DNA from: Pseudomonadota bacterium
GTDB lineage: Bacteria > Pseudomonadota > Alphaproteobacteria > Rhizobiales > Xanthobacteraceae
Length of the DNA stretch: 64,000 bases
NCBI GenBank assembly: GCA_023387735.1
Contig: JAEWHP010000032.1
Span: 62,001 to 126,000 of the forward strand
Direction: 5' to 3'
Every line of letters starts with the position of its first letter. Position 1 is the stretch's first letter. Both the position numbers and the translations under genes were made by a program. Shown here piece by piece: positions 39,772-46,980 of this stretch. A model generated the notes under the pieces. That model did no database searches, was not told the DNA's origin, and saw only the letters and a list, made by a program, of their open reading frames with translations.

Positions 39772-40599
39772 TCAGATGAGCAGACCGCCGCCGGCGACGA
39801 TCACCTGGCCGCTGATATAGTTCGATTCCGGACTGCAGAACAGATAGACCGCGTCTGCCGCCTCCTCCGGCGTACCGCCGCGGCCGAGCGGAATCATCTG
39901 CCCCATCGCTTCCAGCATCTCCGGCCGCACGCCGACCTTGATGTCGCGGCCGGCGACGTCAATGGTCTTCTGGCTCGCCTCGATCGGCTGGGTCAGGCGG
40001 GTGTTGATCAGGCCGAAGGCCACGCAATTGACATTGACCTTGTAGCGCCCCCACTCCTTGCACATGGTGCGGGTCAGCCCGACCAGCGAGGCCTTGGCGG
40101 AGGAATAGCTCGCCTGCCCCGCGTTGCCGCAAAGACCGGCGATCGAAGAGATGTTCACGACCTTGCGGAACACCTCGCGGCCAGCCTCGGCTTCCCTCTT
40201 CGCCATCACCCGGATCGGTTCGGCGGCCGCACGCATGATGCGAAAAGGTGCGACGAGATGGACGTCGAGCATCGCCTGGAACTGCTCGTCCGTCATCTTC
40301 TGGATCGTCGAGTCCCACGTGTAGCCGGCATTGTTGACGATGATGTCGAGCCCGCCGAAGCGTTCGATCGCGGCACCGACGAAGTGATCGGCAAAGCCCG
40401 CTTCCGTGACGCTGCCGTTGACGGCCACTGCCTCGCCACCCGCGGCCTTGATCTCCGCGACCACGGCGTCGCCCGGCTCGGCATCGAGATCATTGACCAC
40501 GACCCTGGCGCCCTCGCTCGCAAGCTTCAGTGCAATCGCACGGCCAATACCGCGGCCCGAGCCCGAAACGAGCGCGACCTTCCCCTTCAGTTTCGACAT
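39772..40599 (-). CDS. SDR oxidoreductase, 3-hydroxyacyl-CoA dehydrogenase candidate
   Basis: Classical SDR of 275 residues. SGSGRGIGRAIAL binds the cofactor, NNAGYTWD and Ser in VNISSIAG follow, and YSSAKASL gives catalytic Tyr and Lys. A ~12-residue insert before NISS (KREAEAGREVFRK) resembles FabG-like members of actinobacterial and alphaproteobacterial CoA pathways. In this operon the natural role is oxidation of the 3-hydroxyacyl-CoA made by the hotdog pair. It is separated from its neighbours by 9 and 13 bp. Confidence 0.9.
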   Translation of the reverse strand: MSKLKGKVALVSGSGRGIGRAIALKLASEGARVVVNDLDAEPGDAVVAEIKAAGGEAVAVNGSVTEAGFADHFVGAAIERFGGLDIIVNNAGYTWDSTIQKMTDEQFQAMLDVHLVAPFRIMRAAAEPIRVMAKREAEAGREVFRKVVNISSIAGLCGNAGQASYSSAKASLVGLTRTMCKEWGRYKVNVNCVAFGLINTRLTQPIEASQKTIDVAGRDIKVGVRPEMLEAMGQMIPLGRGGTPEEAADAVYLFCSPESNYISGQVIVAGGGLLI

Positions 40600-40608
40600 G
40601 ATCTCTCC

Positions 40609-41016
40609 CTAGAGTGCGATGACGGCTTCACCGGCGAGCTTGATCTCGCCACTCTGGTCTTTTGTGGTGAGCGCGAGCCTTGCACGCTTCTCGCCGTTTT
40701 GCTCGAAAACCTCCGCGACCGTACCCTCGCAGGTCAGTTCCGCGCCGAGTTGCGTGATGGCAACGAAGCGGGTCGAGAACGAACGGATGCGCGACGGCGC
40801 TACCGCTTCCGTCAGCGCCTGGCCGAGATAGGCCATCACGAGCATGCCGTGCGAAAATACATCCGGAAATCCGGCCTGCCTTGCGAAATCAAGGTCGACA
40901 TGGATCGGGTTGTGGTCCCCGGAGGCGCCGCAATAAAGCGCCAGCCGGTGGCGCGTGATCGCCGGGAACTCCTTGTGGACGATGCGCTCGCCGATAGGCG
41001 GCTGGTCGGCGCTCAT
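40609..41016 (-). CDS. MaoC-like hydratase subunit
   Basis: Hotdog-fold protein of 135 residues. It has the R-hydratase motif ASGDHNPIHVDLDFARQAGFPDVFSHGMLVMAYLG, in which Asp and His are the catalytic pair. It begins 4 bp inside the preceding hotdog gene, so the two products are likely made in equal amounts. Together they may form a heteromeric enoyl-CoA hydratase, in which this is the catalytic half. Confidence 0.88.
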   Translation of the reverse strand: MSADQPPIGERIVHKEFPAITRHRLALYCGASGDHNPIHVDLDFARQAGFPDVFSHGMLVMAYLGQALTEAVAPSRIRSFSTRFVAITQLGAELTCEGTVAEVFEQNGEKRARLALTTKDQSGEIKLAGEAVIAL

Positions 41017-41468
41017 GACGGCCTCGCATTGCGCACCACGACCGTGCGCGAGAGGTCGGCGACGTGAACCCCGTCCTGGTTGGTGACCTCGGTTTCGACG
41101 ACGATCAACGTCATCGCCCCGCCCTTCTTCTCGGTCACGCTGGACACGCGCGGCTGGAACGTCACGGTGTCGCCGACCACGACGGGTGCGCGGTAGTCAA
41201 AACGCTGCTCACCATGCAGCACGCGGGCGAGGTCGATGTCGAGCGCCCTCAGGAATTCAAAGGGCTCGGTGGCATCCATCATCTCCAGGCAGAACAGGTA
41301 GGTCGGCGGCAATGCCGCCGCCGCATACCCGGCTGCCTGCGCGGCTTTCTCGTCGCGATAGAGCGGATTGGCCTCGCCGATCGTATCGAGGAAGAAGCGC
41401 ACGCGCCCCGGCTCGACGCGTGCGGTGACCGGCGTGAAGGCACGCCCGACGGCGGATTGATCGACCAT
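41013..41468 (-). CDS. FAS1-like (MaoC N-terminal type) dehydratase subunit
   Basis: Hotdog-fold protein of 151 residues of the MaoC_dehydrat_N kind (VEPGRVRFFLDTIGEANPLYRDEKAAQAAGYAAAALPPTY, HGEQRFDYRAPVVVGDTV). The Asp/His catalytic pair of the partner subunit is not seen. It overlaps the MaoC gene by 4 bp. The likely role is to enlarge the acyl-binding site of a two-subunit hydratase. It is 7 bp after the thiolase gene. Confidence 0.87.
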   Translation of the reverse strand: MVDQSAVGRAFTPVTARVEPGRVRFFLDTIGEANPLYRDEKAAQAAGYAAAALPPTYLFCLEMMDATEPFEFLRALDIDLARVLHGEQRFDYRAPVVVGDTVTFQPRVSSVTEKKGGAMTLIVVETEVTNQDGVHVADLSRTVVVRNARPS

Positions 41469-41475
41469 CGCCGCC

Positions 41476-42660
41476 TCAGGCGCGTTCGTAGAGCGTGACG
41501 ACGCAGGCGCCGCCGAGGCCGAGATTGTGCTGCAGGCCCATCCGCGCGCCGTCGACCTGGGTCGCCTGCGCCGTGCCTCGGAGCTGCCGCGTCAGCTCGT
41601 AGCATTGCGCCAGCCCGGTGGCGCCGAGTGGATGGCCTTTGGACAGCAGGCCGCCCGACGGATTGGTCACGATCCGGCCGCCATAGGTGTTGTCGCCGTC
41701 ATCGATGAAGCGCGCCGCGTCACCCTCTCCGCACAGGCCGAGGCCTTCATAGGTGATCAACTCGTTGTGGGCGAAGCAGTCGTGCAGCTCGACGACGTCG
41801 AGATCCTCAGGGCCGATACCGGCGGCCTCATAGACTTTCCTTGCGGCATCGCGCGCCATGTCGTAGCCGACCACCTGCATCATGTCGCCGGCGCCGAAGG
41901 TCGACGCTGTATCCGTCGTCATGGCCTGCGCCGCGATGCGGACGCTCCTGTCGAGGCCGTGCTGGTTGGCGAATTTTTCCGAAACCAGGATCGCCGCCGC
42001 GCCGCCGCAGGTCGGCGGGCACGCCATCAGGCGCGTCATCACGCCGGGCCAGATCACCTGGTCGTTCATGACGTCATCGGCAGTGACTTCCTTTCTGAAC
42101 AGCGCCAGCGGATTGTTCTTCGCGTGACGGCTGGCCTTGGCGCGCACTTTTGCGAACGCGCTGAGCGGCGTGCCGTGCTTCTTCATGTGGCTGAGGCCCG
42201 CGCCGCCGAAATAACGCAGCGCCAGCGGCACGCCCGGCGCATCGACCAGCTTGTCGGCGGCCGCGTCGAAATCGTCGAATGCGCTGGGGCGATCGGTGAA
42301 GACGGCGCCAAGCGCGCCGGGCTTCATCTGCTCGAAGCCGAGCGCCATCACGCAATCGGCCGCGCCCGACTCGATCGCCTGCCGCGCCAGGAACAGCGCG
42401 GTCGACCCGGTCGAGCAGTTGTTGTTGACGTTGACGATCGGGATCCCGGTCATGCCGACGCCATAGAGCGCGCGCTGGCCGCAGGTGGAGTCGCCATAGA
42501 CATAGCCGACATAGGCCTGCTGCACCTTGCCGTAGTCGAGGCCGGCGTCGGCGAGCGCGAGCTTCGCCGCCTCCGCGCCCATCACGTGATACGGCGCGTT
42601 GGCGCCCGGCTTGACGAACGGGATCATCCCGACCCCGGCAACATAGGCGCGTGACGTCAT
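41476..42660 (-). CDS. SCP-x-like thiolase / lipid-transfer protein
   Basis: Thiolase-superfamily protein of 394 residues. NNNCSTGSTALFLA holds the nucleophile Cys. HDCFAHNE and GGLLSKGHPLGATGLAQ supply the active-site His residues, and GLQHNLGLGGACVV ends the fold. This sequence style is that of the SCP-x/Ltp group, which splits bulky 3-ketoacyl-CoAs or acts as aldolase with a DUF35 partner; no DUF35 gene is seen here. The ATG at 42660 follows GGGAGGAA directly after a GTG. It leads the operon, and the TetR operator candidate is just upstream. Confidence 0.9.
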   Translation of the reverse strand: MTSRAYVAGVGMIPFVKPGANAPYHVMGAEAAKLALADAGLDYGKVQQAYVGYVYGDSTCGQRALYGVGMTGIPIVNVNNNCSTGSTALFLARQAIESGAADCVMALGFEQMKPGALGAVFTDRPSAFDDFDAAADKLVDAPGVPLALRYFGGAGLSHMKKHGTPLSAFAKVRAKASRHAKNNPLALFRKEVTADDVMNDQVIWPGVMTRLMACPPTCGGAAAILVSEKFANQHGLDRSVRIAAQAMTTDTASTFGAGDMMQVVGYDMARDAARKVYEAAGIGPEDLDVVELHDCFAHNELITYEGLGLCGEGDAARFIDDGDNTYGGRIVTNPSGGLLSKGHPLGATGLAQCYELTRQLRGTAQATQVDGARMGLQHNLGLGGACVVTLYERA

Positions 42661-42695
42661 CACTTCCTCCCGAAAATTACCCGCTGGACTATTAC

Positions 42696-42709
42696 TTACC
42701 CATGGGTAA
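42696..42709. promoter_or_regulatory. Perfect 14-bp palindrome, TetR operator candidate
   Basis: TTACCCATGGGTAA is a perfect inverted repeat between the divergent thiolase operon and TetR gene. A partial extra half-site AATTACCC lies at 42675-42682. Its place and length fit self-regulation by the adjacent TetR protein. Confidence 0.7.
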
Positions 42710-42765
42710 TATATGTGATGTTACGAGTCAACGAGACAAAGCTTCACGACATAAAGCTTCAGGAC

Positions 42766-43530
42766 ATGGACGCCCGCTCCCCTTCCGCCAACCGTCAGTC
42801 CCCGTGGCTGCCGTTCGAAAGCCGGCGCCGCGCCCGCGACGAGAAGCGCGAGGCGGTGCTGCGTACGGCCGTGCAGCTCTTCCTCGAGCAGGGCTATCAT
42901 CGGACCACGCTCAACGACGTCGCCGACCGGCTCAACATCACCAAGCCCGCGCTCTACAATTACTTCGGCGGCAAGGATGAGATCCTGTTCGAATGCTGGG
43001 CGATCGGCAATGAGCGCGTCGATGACTGCATCAACGAGATCGCATCCGGCGGCGGCACCGGGCTTGCCAGGCTGCGCAAGCTGATCGTGAGCTATGCCGA
43101 GGTGATGACCACCGACTACGGCAAGAGCCTGGTCCGCTTCGATGTTCGCGACCTCACCGAGCACAACCGCAGGATCGTCAACACCGCCAAGCGGAAGATC
43201 GATCGCGCCTTCCGCGACTACATAGCCGAGGGCATCGCCGACGGCACGATCAAGCCGTGCGATCCGAAGCTGTCGGCATTTGCGATCGCGGGCTCGCTGA
43301 ACTGGATCGGCCACTGGTTCCAGCCGGGCGGACCGATGACGGCGGAAGCCATCGCCGAGGAATTCGCGATCCGCCTCACCGCAGGCATCGCCACGGCAAC
43401 GACGCGCAAGAAGGCGGACAAGCCGCCCGGCAAGATCAAGACATCCAGGGAGGATCGAGATGAACATCACGCACGGACTGCGCCGCGCGCTGCAGGTCAA
43501 TCCAAACGGGCTCGCGATCGTCTGCGGTGA
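42766..43530 (+). CDS. TetR/AcrR family regulator
   Basis: Regulator of 254 residues from the chosen ATG. The N-terminal HTH is AVQLFLEQGYHRTTLNDVADRLNITKPALYNYFGGKDEILFE. The ligand domain resembles those of acyl-CoA-sensing TetR proteins. The ATG at 42766 is uncertain: earlier in-frame ATGs at 42715 and 42718 would begin next to the operator palindrome. The C-terminus is basic (TTRKKADKPPGKIKTSRE) and runs 71 bp into the acyl-CoA ligase gene. It is expected to repress both directions until a CoA thioester binds. Confidence 0.87.
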   Translation: MDARSPSANRQSPWLPFESRRRARDEKREAVLRTAVQLFLEQGYHRTTLNDVADRLNITKPALYNYFGGKDEILFECWAIGNERVDDCINEIASGGGTGLARLRKLIVSYAEVMTTDYGKSLVRFDVRDLTEHNRRIVNTAKRKIDRAFRDYIAEGIADGTIKPCDPKLSAFAIAGSLNWIGHWFQPGGPMTAEAIAEEFAIRLTAGIATATTRKKADKPPGKIKTSREDRDEHHARTAPRAAGQSKRARDRLR

Positions 43531-45016
43531 ACGGCGGCGCAACTGGCGCGAGGTCGGCGACCGCGTCGCCCGCCTCGCCGCCGCGATCCGCGGCCTCGGC
43601 GCCAGCGATGGCGATCGCGTGGCAGTGCTATCAATGAACTCCGACCGCTATCTCGAGCTCTATCTCGCGGTCGGCTGGGCCGGCGCGGTGATCGTGCCGC
43701 TGAACATCCGTTGGAGCCCGCTGGAAAACGAGGACGCGATGCGCGATTGCCGCGCAGAGATCCTGTTCGTCGACAAGGCCTTTGCACCGGTCGGCACCGC
43801 GCTCGCGAAGTCCATCTCCGGCCTGAAACTGGTCTATGCCGATGACGGCGAAACGCCCGCCGGCATGGACAACTACGAAGCGTTGATCGCGCAGAACCAG
43901 CCCATCGCGGACGCCATGCGCAAGCGCGACGATCTCGCCGGCATTTTCTACACCGGCGGCACCACCGGCCGCTCCAAGGGCGTGATGCTCAGTCACGGCA
44001 ACCTGATGGCCAATGCGCTGAACGCGCTCAGTGAAGGGCTGTGGCCGAGCACGACGATCTATCTGCATGCGGCACCGATGTTCCACCTCGCCAATGGCGC
44101 AGCGATGTATTCGGTGCTGCTGTCTGGCGGCTCCAACGTCGTGATCCAGGGGTTCACGCCCGACGGCGTCGCGACCGCGATGCAGAAGGAACGCGTCACC
44201 GATGTGCTGCTGGTGCCGACCATGATCCAGATGTTCGTCGATCATCCGACGCTCGGCAATTACGACCTGTCGTCCCTGAAGCGGATCGCCTATGGCGCCT
44301 CTGTCATCAGCGACGCCGTGCTGATGCGCGCGATGAAGGCCCTGCCCCATGTCGAGTTCACCCAGGCCTACGGCATGACCGAGTTGTCGCCGATCGCAAC
44401 GCTGCTGCATTGGAAGGAGCATATCGGCGACGGCCGTGCCAAGGGCCGGCATCGCGGCGCCGGCCGCGCTGCTTTCGGTTGTGAGGTCAAGATCGTCGAT
44501 ACCGACGACAAGGTCGTCCCGTCAGGCACCGTCGGCGAGATCGCGGTGCGCGGCGACGTTGTCATGATGGGCTATTGGGAGCGCCCGGAGGAAACCGCGC
44601 GCGCGGTGATCGACGGCTGGATGCACACCGGCGACGGCGGCTACATGGACGAAGACGGCTTCGTCTACGTGGTCGATCGGGTCAAGGACATGATCATCTC
44701 CGGCGGCGAGAATGTCTACTCGGCCGAGGTCGAGAATGCGCTGGCCCAGCATCCGGCCGTCGCGCAATGCGCCGTGATCGGCATTCCTAACGAACGCTGG
44801 GGCGAGCAGGTTCACGCCGTCATCGTCCTGAAAGGCGGCGCCAGCGCGACGCCGGAGGAACTGATGGAGTTCTGCAAGACGCTGATCGCGGGCTACAAAT
44901 GCCCGCGCAGCGTGGAGATCACCCCGACGCCGCTTCCACTCTCCGGTGCCGGCAAGATCCTGAAGCGCGAACTTCGCAAACCGTTCTGGGAAAACCAGAC
45001 ACGGCGCGTCAGTTAG
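43460..45016 (+). CDS. Acyl-CoA synthetase (AMP-forming ligase)
   Basis: Adenylate-forming ligase of 518 residues that activates a carboxylic acid with ATP and CoA. The P-loop-like motif YTGGTTGRSKGVMLSH, the YGMTE motif A5, DGWMHTGDGGYMDEDGF, DRVKDMIISGGENVYS and the C-terminal PLSGAGKILKRELR (catalytic Lys) are all present. AGGGAGGAT lies 5-13 bp before the ATG, inside the TetR coding sequence. It would start the pathway whose later steps are encoded on the other strand. Fatty, aromatic or steroid-chain acids are all possible substrates. Confidence 0.92.
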   Translation: MNITHGLRRALQVNPNGLAIVCGERRRNWREVGDRVARLAAAIRGLGASDGDRVAVLSMNSDRYLELYLAVGWAGAVIVPLNIRWSPLENEDAMRDCRAEILFVDKAFAPVGTALAKSISGLKLVYADDGETPAGMDNYEALIAQNQPIADAMRKRDDLAGIFYTGGTTGRSKGVMLSHGNLMANALNALSEGLWPSTTIYLHAAPMFHLANGAAMYSVLLSGGSNVVIQGFTPDGVATAMQKERVTDVLLVPTMIQMFVDHPTLGNYDLSSLKRIAYGASVISDAVLMRAMKALPHVEFTQAYGMTELSPIATLLHWKEHIGDGRAKGRHRGAGRAAFGCEVKIVDTDDKVVPSGTVGEIAVRGDVVMMGYWERPEETARAVIDGWMHTGDGGYMDEDGFVYVVDRVKDMIISGGENVYSAEVENALAQHPAVAQCAVIGIPNERWGEQVHAVIVLKGGASATPEELMEFCKTLIAGYKCPRSVEITPTPLPLSGAGKILKRELRKPFWENQTRRVS

Positions 45017-45831
45017 CATGTCCTCCTGGCGTGCCGGCCGTCATTTGCCGCCCTGACGGAGGGCGCAGCGGCAGGTGTCAACGACAGCGGCCTGACGGGC
45101 AAATCAGTGCCCGCAGCCTACACCGCGCACGGCGAAAACGGCCGCAACACACGCTGCGTTTACAAGCGAATTTCACCAGTCGATTCAACGTGATTTGGGT
45201 CGTCCAGCCACGTTTGCAAATATAATCCACTTTGCAGCACCCCGATTTGGGCGTTATTTTCGCAGCGTCTCGTCTCGACAAGAGGGGCGTATCGCGATCG
45301 TCACGAACGCGGGACGGGATGTGGTGGACGCGGCAGCGTCGGGCGCGAGCGTGATTGCAGGGCGGCTTGTCCGTGAGCGATCGAACGGCGCGCAAGACGA
45401 ACGGCGCTAATGCGTACGGCAAAACCGTGTGGTCTCGACACCCGTGGCTGGTGCCAAGCTGTCGGTGGCGAATTCGGTCCAACCGGATCGATCAGTCATC
45501 AAGCCGACAGTGACGGAGGCAAGACGAATTCGTCTCCGGAGAGAGCGCGGCATAAGCCGTAGAGCCATTGCGCAGGGAATGCCGGAGTGTTCCGACTGTA
45601 CCTGTATGCTCGTGTGCGCTTTTGCTTCGCGCATATTGCACACGAGACCGCGGGTGCAGCGTGCACCCGGCATTCCCTGCTCCCTCCTCTCGAGGGACAA
45701 GGTTTTGGCATACCTCGGGCGCAGCAAGCCGCGAGAACGTAGGTTTATGCCCGTCAAGGATGAGGAATCGGCGGTTGACTCGGGAACCGCCAGCAATCAG
45801 AAAAAGCCAGTAAAATGAATGGCAAGAACGA
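45017..45831. other. 815-bp non-coding stretch with repeat-like character
   Basis: No frame here has a credible ribosome-binding site and protein family. The pieces that would read YGKTVWSRHPWLVP and SGESAA look like degenerate reading frames that I recall from many Bradyrhizobium non-coding repeats. From 45572 onward the DNA forms an ordered set of hairpins (separate entry). The first half (45017-45480) shows no strong element beyond GC skew changes and an AT-richer patch near 45180-45240. Confidence 0.45.
45572..45680. repeat. Multi-helix structured element beside tRNA-Pro
   Basis: Outer arms GCAGGGAATGCCGG (45572-45585) and CCGGCATTCCCTGC (45667-45680) are perfect inverted repeats of 14 bp. 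Inside are a 9-bp hairpin CTCGTGTGC/GCACACGAG (45609-45617 with 45638-45646) and an 8-bp hairpin CGGGTGCA/TGCACCCG (45651-45658 with 45662-45669). The last hairpin competes with the outer arm for three bases. The whole could fold as a branched RNA or act as a mobile palindromic element. Confidence 0.65.
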
Positions 45832-45908
45832 TGGTCGGAGTGGCAGGATTCGAACCTGCGACCCCTGCGTCCCGAACGCAGTGCTCTACCGGGCTGAGCC
45901 ACACTCCG
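45832..45908 (-). tRNA. tRNA-Pro (CGG)
   Basis: Read on the minus strand, the 7-bp acceptor stem is CGGAGTG/CACTCCG, the anticodon stem CTGCG/CGCAG encloses loop TTCGGGA with anticodon CGG, and the T arm carries GGTTCGAATCC. Discriminator A is followed by an encoded CCA. Total 77 nt with CCA. Confidence 0.95.
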
Positions 45909-45977
45909 ACTAAGAACGCGGCTTATAGCCTTGGGTTTCGGTGACCGCAAGGCACCGGTTTGAGGAAATTAATCATA

Positions 45978-46970
45978 GTGGATGCAGGCCTGAAGACCCC
46001 GATTTTGCCCGCCGGCGAGGCTGCCGTGGCGGCGGCGGCGCGTATTCTGGCCGAGGGCGGGCTGGTGGCGTTCCCGACCGAGACGGTCTATGGCCTCGGC
46101 GCGGACGCGGCCAATCCGGCCGCGGTTGCCCGGCTCTACCAGGCCAAGGGCCGGCCGGCCTTCAATCCGCTGATCGCCCATGTCGGCGATATCGCCGCCG
46201 CACGGCAGATCGCCCGCTTCGACGCGTCGGCGATGGCGCTGGCCGAGACGTTCTGGCCCGGCCCGCTGACGCTGGTGCTGCCGAAGGCGCCTGACTGCAC
46301 CGTGGCCGATCTCGCCACCGCCGGCCTCGACACCGTCGCGATCCGGATCCCCTCCCACCCGGTCGCGCGAGACATCCTGCGGGCGTTCGGCGGACCTGTG
46401 GTGGCGCCGTCGGCGAACCTCTCGGGCCACGTCTCGCCGACCACCGCGGCCCATGTGCAGAGCGACCTCGCCGGCCGGATCGACCTGATCGTCGACGGCG
46501 GCGCGGTGGATGTCGGCGTCGAATCCACCATAGTGGGCTGTTTCGACGAACCGATGCTGCTGCGTCCCGGCGGCGTGCCGCGCGGCGAGATCGAACGCGT
46601 GCTCGGCCGGGCGTTGAAACTGCCGCCCACTGATGCCGCCAGCGACAGCGCGCAACCGCTGGCGCCCGGCATGCTGGCGTCGCACTACGCGCCGCGCGCA
46701 AAAGTGCGGCTCCATGCCGAAAGCGTCGAGCCCGGCGAAGCATTGCTCGCCTTTGGCCTCGGAGCAATTTCGGGAATTGACGCCGCCGCCATGGTGATGA
46801 ATCTGTCCGAGCGCGGCGACCTCAATGAGGCCGCCACCAATCTGTTCGGCCACCTTCGCGCGCTCGACGCCAGGGGCGCGCGCACCATCGCGGTGATGCC
46901 CATTCCGGACGAAGGCCTGGGCGAAGCCATCAACGACCGGCTGCGCCGCGCAGCGGTCGGGCGAGAATGA
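45978..46970 (+). CDS. L-threonylcarbamoyladenylate synthase (Sua5/TsaC2)
   Basis: Enzyme of 330 residues that makes threonylcarbamoyl-AMP for t6A37 modification of tRNAs. The YrdC domain is clear: GGLVAFPTETVYGLGADA, KGRPAFNPLIAHV, FWPGPLTLVLP, RIPSHPVARD, APSANLSGHVSPT and VGVESTIVG. The extra C-terminal ~120 residues (LAPGMLASHYAPRA onward) are the Sua5 domain, so it is the long form. The best start is GTG at 45978 with TGAGGAAA upstream; TTG at 45960 is possible. Divergent from tRNA-Pro. Confidence 0.93.
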   Translation: MDAGLKTPILPAGEAAVAAAARILAEGGLVAFPTETVYGLGADAANPAAVARLYQAKGRPAFNPLIAHVGDIAAARQIARFDASAMALAETFWPGPLTLVLPKAPDCTVADLATAGLDTVAIRIPSHPVARDILRAFGGPVVAPSANLSGHVSPTTAAHVQSDLAGRIDLIVDGGAVDVGVESTIVGCFDEPMLLRPGGVPRGEIERVLGRALKLPPTDAASDSAQPLAPGMLASHYAPRAKVRLHAESVEPGEALLAFGLGAISGIDAAAMVMNLSERGDLNEAATNLFGHLRALDARGARTIAVMPIPDEGLGEAINDRLRRAAVGRE

Positions 46971-46980
46971 ACGGGCGGGA

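Noticed and set aside
41476..42660. Call as ordinary acetyl-CoA acetyltransferase
   Set aside because: The NNNCSTGS and HDCFAHNE motifs and the ending match the SCP-x/lipid-transfer branch better than the classical thiolase at 11914-13086.
45568..45813. CRISPR-like repeat arrangement
   Set aside because: Inverted arms are paired once only and there are no regularly spaced direct repeats.
45429..45818. 129-codon plus-strand frame near tRNA-Pro
   Set aside because: Runs through the hairpin element, lacks a ribosome-binding site, and the translation is Arg/Pro/Cys-rich without domain features.
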